Shown here piece after piece: positions 59,701 to 64,000 of a stretch of 64,000 bases of DNA; position 1 is the stretch's first letter; each line of letters begins with the position of its first letter. Location: the NCBI RefSeq assembly GCF_029892095.1, contig NZ_JARZAE010000004.1:8432001-8496000 (forward strand), given 5' to 3'. This DNA is from Kitasatospora sp. MAP12-44 (lineage in GTDB: Bacteria > Actinomycetota > Actinomycetes > Streptomycetales > Streptomycetaceae). A model generated the notes under the pieces. That model was not told the DNA's origin, made no database searches, and was given only the letters and a program-made list of their open reading frames with translations. A program made the position numbers and the translations under genes.

Positions 59701-62700
59701 ACGGCGAAGGCCTTGCCCGGTCGGCCCGCCTCGACCGGGCGGCCCAGCGGGGAGCGCTCGAAGACAGTGCGGGTGAACGGGTAGCCCTCGTCCTCCCGGT
59801 AGGCGCGGGTCAGCTCGCAGTTGCCCATCGCGCCGGTCGCCGGGTCCAACTCGGTGACCAGGGCGGGCCGGTAGCCGACCGGCTCGCCGTCGACCTCGAC
59901 GCTCTTGGTCGCCACCGCCGCCCGGCCGGCGTGATCGTAGCAGGTGGCGCAGACCCGGATCCGGGTGTCCGCGATGCGCTGCAGCTGGTACGGGCGGCCG
60001 CAGTTGTCGGTCCAGGAGACGGCTACCACCGGATCCGTGCCGAGCGCGATCCAGCGCAGCGCCAGGTCCCCCTCGCAGGCCAGCTCGACCGGCCCGGCGA
60101 AGCCTGTGGGGTCCAGGTGCTGGAGCACCAACTGGCCGTCGACGTACCAGAGCACGCGGTGCGGCCAGGTGGCCAGCAGCAGGTCGGTGCCCACCGGTCC
60201 GGCGGCCGAGACGACCGCGCTGCCGTCCGGTCGGTGCAGCGACCAGGCGCCCTCGCTCCAGTGCACCGACCAGCCCCCGCCGAAGGTCAGCCGCAGCGGC
60301 CCGGCCACGGGGACGTCACCGGCCAGGCCGAAGCGCAGCAGCCAGCCGCTGTCCGGTGTTTGGCGGAGAGTCAGTTTCCCGGTGCCGGTGGACGCGTGGC
60401 GCAGCAGGCCGGGGCTCTGGTGCCAGCAGGCGCTGGGCTGCCACTGGGCCTGCCACTGCTTGCCCTGCCGGAAGTCGGTGAAACTGCCCTGCCCGCGCAG
60501 CGCGACCAGCAGCGAGCCGTTGGGGCGGGCCGCATCGAAGCCGCCGGGGGCGGTGCGCCAGAGCTGGTCAGCGGACATCGACAGCGGTGATCCGTCCGGG
60601 CCGATCTCCACGACCGGACGCTTGAGCAGGTCGTAGGCGATGCGGCGGCAGTCGCCGAGGATGTCCACGGTAGCGCGCTGCTCCTGTCCGTCCGGCGAGT
60701 ACACCGAGGCGCGCAGGCTCGCCTGGACCGGCGCGAAAGCCAGGTCGTCGACCAGCAGGTAGTGGTGGTCCTGCCGACTGGTGACGGTGAGGGTCAGCGA
60801 CTGGAGCGCGCCCACCCCGAGCGCCCGCGGGTCGATCAGCTGGTGCAGCCACTGCCACTGGTCGTCGGTGGCGGGGATGGCGGTCACGATCTCGGCCGTG
60901 CCGCCCTGCTCGCCGCGGACCGTGATCCGCCACGCCGCGAGCTCCGGGTCGCTGACGAAGCCCGGCTCGGTGCAGACCCAGCAGGAGAGTTGGTAGGGCA
61001 GGTCGCCACGGGCCGGCGTGAGCTCGTTGGTGAGGCCGATCGCGGTGTCCGGGTCGCCGGGGACGGCAAGGCGCCGCGAACCGCAGTGCGCGGCGCCCTC
61101 GGTGATGTAGAGCGCCGGGTCCAGGCCCGCCGGGGTGAGGGTCCATCCGCCGGCGTCCTCGTACTCCTCGAAGCCGTAGTAGCACGCCTCGTCGGCCTGT
61201 GGATCGGCGCCCGCGGCGGTCGCGACCGCGAACCGGCGTTCGCGGTCGTAGATGACGGCGGCGAGGTGGCCGCCCTCGTCCAGCGCGGCGAGCGGCTGGG
61301 CCCGGGCGGTGACGGCGAGCACCTGACGGGCCGCCAGCCAGTGTGGGCCGGGGTCGGCGTCGGCTGCCCAGCCCGTGAACTCCGGTGTGCCGGTGCCCAG
61401 CCACTGGAACCCGCGGTGGGCCGCCCACGGGCCCCAGGCGTTCGAGTAGGTGGTGACCGTGCTGGCGGTGACCACGGCGGCCGTCAGATCCTCGGAGGTC
61501 GCCTGGCTCACCGGCACCAGGCAGTTGAGGTCGGCGAGTTGCCGGTACACCTCCCAGGCGTAGGTGGTGCGACGGCTGAGCCGCCGGGTGACGCCGCTGT
61601 CATCGACGTTCTCGGTGAGCTCCAGGCAGGGCTGTCCCTTGGCGTTGTACTCGTACTCGGTGGCCGTGCGCAGCCACCCGTACACGGTGACGTCCGTGCC
61701 GTCGGCGACGAGCTGGTAGTGCGCGCCGGCGGCGTCGGTCAGTGTCCACCGCCGGCCGGGCCGGTCGACCTCGACCGTGACGGGGTCCAGCAGTGGCAGC
61801 CCGGCGGCGGCGAACCGGTTCCGCAGTGCGCTCGGCAGCGCCTGGCCGTCCAGCTCCGCGACCCCGACCGGCCCGGTGGACATCAACTTCCCTGCGGTGG
61901 CGTCCGTCTGGCGCCGCGTCCTGGTGTAGGCACCGGCGATGCGCCGGCCGCTGTCGCCGCCGGTGTACGTGTACGGGTAGCTGAGGCTCTCGGTGACCTG
62001 TCGGCCGTCGGCGTCGTAGGCGCGGCTGCGGAACAGCTGTCCGTTGAGCTGGCTGAAGTAGGTGCGGGCATTGGTGTAAGCGTCGGAGGGCGGGTAGACC
62101 ACGCCGGGAACGGACGGGCTCAGGCCGTTGAAGAAGACCCGTTCGACCCAGCCGTCCCCACCGTCGCCGGGCGTCGCCCGGACGGTCACGAACTGGGTCA
62201 CCAGACCGTACGGGTCGTAGGTGGCGGTGGCCGCGTCGTAGCGCAGGGTGGTGCGCTGGGTCTGGTAGCCGCTGTCGCTGCGCGCCTCGACGACCGGGTG
62301 GGCGACCAAACGGGTGGCGACCGCACCGCCTACCACGCGGTAGAGGGCCAGGTGGGTGGCCTTGTCGAACTCCGGGCCCTGGTAGGTGAGGAACGCGCCG
62401 GGTCCGGTGAGGATCTGGCCGGGCTGGGCGTCCGGCACCACCACCCGCTCCCCGGCGAGCGTCGCGCTCTCCAGCACCCGGCCGTCGGCGAGCGTCAGTA
62501 CGTGCGTCGAACCGTCGCCGTCCTGGTACGCGAGGTACGTCGGCGCCGCGTTGACCAGGGTGGTGAGGTCCGCGCTCGCGGGGAGGGTGCATGCCTTGGT
62601 CCACTTCCCGTCGGCGGTACGCCGCAGCAGGTCGCGGCCGACCGTGCGGTATCCCGGGGCGAGCGTCGGCAGGCCGCTGGTGGTCCCGCTGAAGCGAGTG

Positions 62701-64000
62701 CTCGGGCGCCAGGCATTGCGGTAGGGGTCGTACTCGTAGAGTTCGCTGGTCCACTCGTTCTCGGACTTCACGGTTGTGACGTAAGCGCTGTCGGCGGCGT
62801 AGCTGTAGCTGTAGAGCGATCCGGTGACCGGTTTCACCCCGGCGACCGACTGCCAGTGCGCGCCGTCGAAGCGGTACAGGTGCTGACCGTTGGCGACCGT
62901 CGACCCGTTCACCACCACGTACCCGACCGGGTTGCGCACGTCCAGCGGCTGCGCCCCGTCGGCCTTCACCGGCGTGCCGAACCCGTAGGTCGTGGACCAG
63001 GTGAGCAGCCGGGTGGCGTACTTCACCGACTTCGACGGCTCGTCGATCGCGGTGACGAAGCCCAGCGCGGCGAAGGACGCTCCGGTGGCGAGCATGTGCT
63101 CGCGGCGGGTCGCCGTCCAGTCGATGTCCACGACCTCGCTCAGGGACCCCCCGCGCTGCCAGTTCCGCCCGGGATCGGCGTAGAACAGCTCGGTTCTCAG
63201 CGTCCGGGTGGTGGCGGCGTAGGTGGCGGCGACAAGGAAGTTCACGCCGCTGGAGAGCACGACCTCGGCAACACCGGCCAACCCGAAGGCGTGCTCCATC
63301 CAGCGCGAGCCGACGGGGTCCCAGCTGATGACCTTGAGTTGTCCGGCGGCGGCATCGGCGACCGCGAGGAATCCCGATCCGACGCTCACCGCCGGGTCGC
63401 TCATCGACGCGCCGAGGCTGACCTGATACGGCGTCCGGTCCCACTCGCCGAAGCGGAACCGGTCGGCTCGCACCACGTTGACCCGGTACTGCTTGCTACG
63501 CGCGTCGCGGTACCAGATCGCGAAGAACCCCTCACCGGTCAGCACCCGCACAGTCCCCGGGACCGCCAGCCAGTTGCGCGTGTCGCTCTGACTGGACCAA
63601 CTGCCGTTCCAGGAGTACACATCGGTCCTGACCTGGCCCGTGCCGGAGTTCTCCCAGGTGACCACGGTGTACGTCGGGCCTTGCCAGACCCGCGGCGTCC
63701 ACCCCGCGCCCGGGCTGGTGACGGGCACCCGCAGGGCGGTGTTGGGAAGCGGGACAGCCTCGTAGGTGTATTGCGAGCAGCCGCCCTGCGGGGTGAGGAC
63801 GCTCTTCAGCGCGCCCGGGAGCGCTGCTGCGCCACCGTGGTAGTCGAACTCCGCCCCCGGGAGTGACGTGCCGCCCGCAACCTCCTGGCGAATCCCGACG
63901 AGGTAGCGTTTGGTGTACGCATCGTCGCGCGGAGAACGGGAGACATTGCGCAACTCGTAGTCCAGCCTGGTGGTCAGCGTCAGGGCGCCGTCGCGGCCCC
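56727..64000 (-). CDS. Giant RHS-repeat protein with C-terminal papain-like toxin candidate (N-terminus outside window)
   Basis: More than 2,400 residues are visible and the frame remains open at the right edge. The N-terminal visible third is beta-propeller-like (FAIWYRDARSKQYRVNVVRA, SVGSGFLAVADAAAGQLKVI). The middle and second half have YD/RHS repeats (YDTLGRRRFSQ, YDSLGRLTEEG, YDALGRLAEAL, YDANGNLTAR) ending in the RHS core YLFTGAERDPVTGLYLFPLR then IYDPSTGRFLSTDP and NTFDPTGG. After this come about 190 Gly/Ala-rich hydrophobic residues and a terminal domain of about 130 residues with HTFVYRKFP, YKMHVLVG and NNCTTYARSVLREAG. RHS shells encapsulate C-terminal toxins. Confidence 0.9.
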   Translation of the reverse strand, partial: GRDGALTLTTRLDYELRNVSRSPRDDAYTKRYLVGIRQEVAGGTSLPGAEFDYHGGAAALPGALKSVLTPQGGCSQYTYEAVPLPNTALRVPVTSPGAGWTPRVWQGPTYTVVTWENSGTGQVRTDVYSWNGSWSSQSDTRNWLAVPGTVRVLTGEGFFAIWYRDARSKQYRVNVVRADRFRFGEWDRTPYQVSLGASMSDPAVSVGSGFLAVADAAAGQLKVISWDPVGSRWMEHAFGLAGVAEVVLSSGVNFLVAATYAATTRTLRTELFYADPGRNWQRGGSLSEVVDIDWTATRREHMLATGASFAALGFVTAIDEPSKSVKYATRLLTWSTTYGFGTPVKADGAQPLDVRNPVGYVVVNGSTVANGQHLYRFDGAHWQSVAGVKPVTGSLYSYSYAADSAYVTTVKSENEWTSELYEYDPYRNAWRPSTRFSGTTSGLPTLAPGYRTVGRDLLRRTADGKWTKACTLPASADLTTLVNAAPTYLAYQDGDGSTHVLTLADGRVLESATLAGERVVVPDAQPGQILTGPGAFLTYQGPEFDKATHLALYRVVGGAVATRLVAHPVVEARSDSGYQTQRTTLRYDAATATYDPYGLVTQFVTVRATPGDGGDGWVERVFFNGLSPSVPGVVYPPSDAYTNARTYFSQLNGQLFRSRAYDADGRQVTESLSYPYTYTGGDSGRRIAGAYTRTRRQTDATAGKLMSTGPVGVAELDGQALPSALRNRFAAAGLPLLDPVTVEVDRPGRRWTLTDAAGAHYQLVADGTDVTVYGWLRTATEYEYNAKGQPCLELTENVDDSGVTRRLSRRTTYAWEVYRQLADLNCLVPVSQATSEDLTAAVVTASTVTTYSNAWGPWAAHRGFQWLGTGTPEFTGWAADADPGPHWLAARQVLAVTARAQPLAALDEGGHLAAVIYDRERRFAVATAAGADPQADEACYYGFEEYEDAGGWTLTPAGLDPALYITEGAAHCGSRRLAVPGDPDTAIGLTNELTPARGDLPYQLSCWVCTEPGFVSDPELAAWRITVRGEQGGTAEIVTAIPATDDQWQWLHQLIDPRALGVGALQSLTLTVTSRQDHHYLLVDDLAFAPVQASLRASVYSPDGQEQRATVDILGDCRRIAYDLLKRPVVEIGPDGSPLSMSADQLWRTAPGGFDAARPNGSLLVALRGQGSFTDFRQGKQWQAQWQPSACWHQSPGLLRHASTGTGKLTLRQTPDSGWLLRFGLAGDVPVAGPLRLTFGGGWSVHWSEGAWSLHRPDGSAVVSAAGPVGTDLLLATWPHRVLWYVDGQLVLQHLDPTGFAGPVELACEGDLALRWIALGTDPVVAVSWTDNCGRPYQLQRIADTRIRVCATCYDHAGRAAVATKSVEVDGEPVGYRPALVTELDPATGAMGNCELTRAYREDEGYPFTRTVFERSPLGRPVEAGRPGKAFAVDTAKPAGQRHTTRTEYRVNSYEPLLPDLPAGTFPVTVTIGPDGLTARTWTDRLGRTLATAQGDLAGAPGTFALARNFHDAYGNVVRREQPNLFDTRVSDRERFVELTSYDFLGNPLTATGPDLNGSAEYVYDTLGRRRFSQLPQAAAEGYLCYRRYDSLGRLTEEGTCDAAWDRVRLQAHADDPAWLPASGTWLTRHRYDGDGSDPRLYGRLWQSWSGPCDGEEPATVTTYAYNELGLVTSRTVSVAAYANGAPHTVAFAYDATGAVTDITYDALLGPEAFTAGLRTDDFNDLVTVTGDHGGRSTELGRFAYRPDGALATEVLAPGTVAELTRSYRYTPPGWLASVTDRYFTETTDYTTGGRGGAGYHDGRAARVTTGFTGVRQDGFVPDFDYRYGYDALGRLAEALNSAGAQFGVSGLDYDANGNLTARTIGELAQRLSYQDGTNRLRAVEDGVESGAFDYDRDGDTTDAPSLGVCDLRYQRISRLPAGLSSPAGELRLERDAAGTMVYRAGPDGQRLYVPGDAGPLALHRTDASGERHRGYLVPGPGGTLAIWSPEGTAYVLRGRLGSTRALYDGCGLLVGAFNYLPYGGFLGTPLDLGASTTYPYLFTGAERDPVTGLYLFPLRIYDPSTGRFLSTDPAGQYASPYLYAGADPVNTFDPTGGFAWSWAAFGAVVGGLLAAAAGIALTIATGGLALGWMVAGAVVGGLAIGAGLASAGYGFGKADASTSTFDVAEWGIMVGLGAAFGAMSAGLGFVAVGAGTATAFGVETVIGIGMGALDGFVTNGSLNAYHPNSGGFMAGAGAGAGWGALGGLAGGLVGGVLGRGPMLRTSRTLKAVGNTAEADRGQMHTFVYRKFPRVEPEYKMHVLVGAKPAGEDLHITHLVRPTKRAEIYGESPDWPTVPVHPDATWTSVDVPTANAARARGFAEGQLALPDVGNFSFLTNNCTTYARSVLREAGLYPPIWTATPSSLKLWMRTIGQRVNLGVE

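Noticed and set aside
49185..64000. A complete contractile injection system
   Set aside because: No sheath, tube, baseplate, spike or AAA ATPase genes were found; only a motif-bearing cargo-like protein and RHS/collar genes.

Overview
The window is very GC-rich, with GTG and TTG starts, 1- to 4-base stop/start overlaps and strong GGAGG-type ribosome sites. Gene content (LanM, LanKC, a large LuxR ATPase regulator, GntR/HutC and DeoR regulators, ECF sigma with zinc anti-sigma, many small Streptomyces-type hypotheticals) points to a Streptomycetaceae-type actinomycete chromosome. I see no rRNA, tRNA, CRISPR array, integrase or insertion sequence. The mixture of complete operons with decayed fragments looks like an accessory chromosomal region.

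Region 1 (1-10.4 kb): the end of a berberine-bridge-type FAD oxidase, an SRPBCC remnant, a methyltransferase, and a complete branched-chain-amino-acid-type ABC importer. The importer has a binding lipoprotein divergent from a fused LivH-LivM permease and two ATPases with complementary motif defects. Small hypotheticals, an acyl-lipid desaturase and a YjbR-fold protein follow. Region 2 (10.4-16.8 kb): an inositol-phosphatase-family protein with altered metal ligands; a secreted phosphoesterase divergent from a GntR/HutC regulator with a perfect 16-bp palindrome between them; and a NudK-like hydrolase, coupled to a truncated upstream gene, divergent from a DeoR regulator.

Region 3 (17-28.1 kb) is a double lanthipeptide locus. 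A class II part (LanM plus a precursor with a single Cys) is followed by a LuxR-type regulator. A class III part follows: two tandemly duplicated precursors ending in a Cys-Cys-Lys-Val-Lys-Asp motif, a perfect 19-bp hairpin, LanKC and an ABC exporter.

Region 4 (28.3-44.2 kb) is dominated by metal handling. It has a YcgR/YcgQ-like permease pair, a YcnI-like remnant, a metallophore-type ABC importer, an operon of MFS exporter, P450 and isonitrile synthase, a Cu(+)-type P-type ATPase preceded by a Met-rich small membrane protein, an ECF sigma factor with a divergent soluble zinc anti-sigma, a Met/His-rich membrane protein, and an ArsR-type sensor that lacks a start codon. The importer and the isonitrile operon carry the same ECF-type promoter (GGAAC, 17 bp, CGACT), each followed by 55 bp to the start codon. 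I infer a copper-binding isonitrile (chalkophore) synthesis, export and re-uptake circuit controlled by the local sigma factor.

Region 5 (44.5-64 kb): a large secreted deacetylase-like protein, a deleted ABC exporter pseudogene, a metallopeptidase-like protein, a protein with the LQRTxGNAAV motif of extracellular contractile injection system (eCIS) cargo, a sugar-binding lipoprotein, small hypotheticals and a ricin-like secreted protein. At the end lies a unit of a giant RHS protein (running off the window) followed by three paralogous phage-tail-collar proteins. The RHS C-terminus resembles a permuted papain-like hydrolase.
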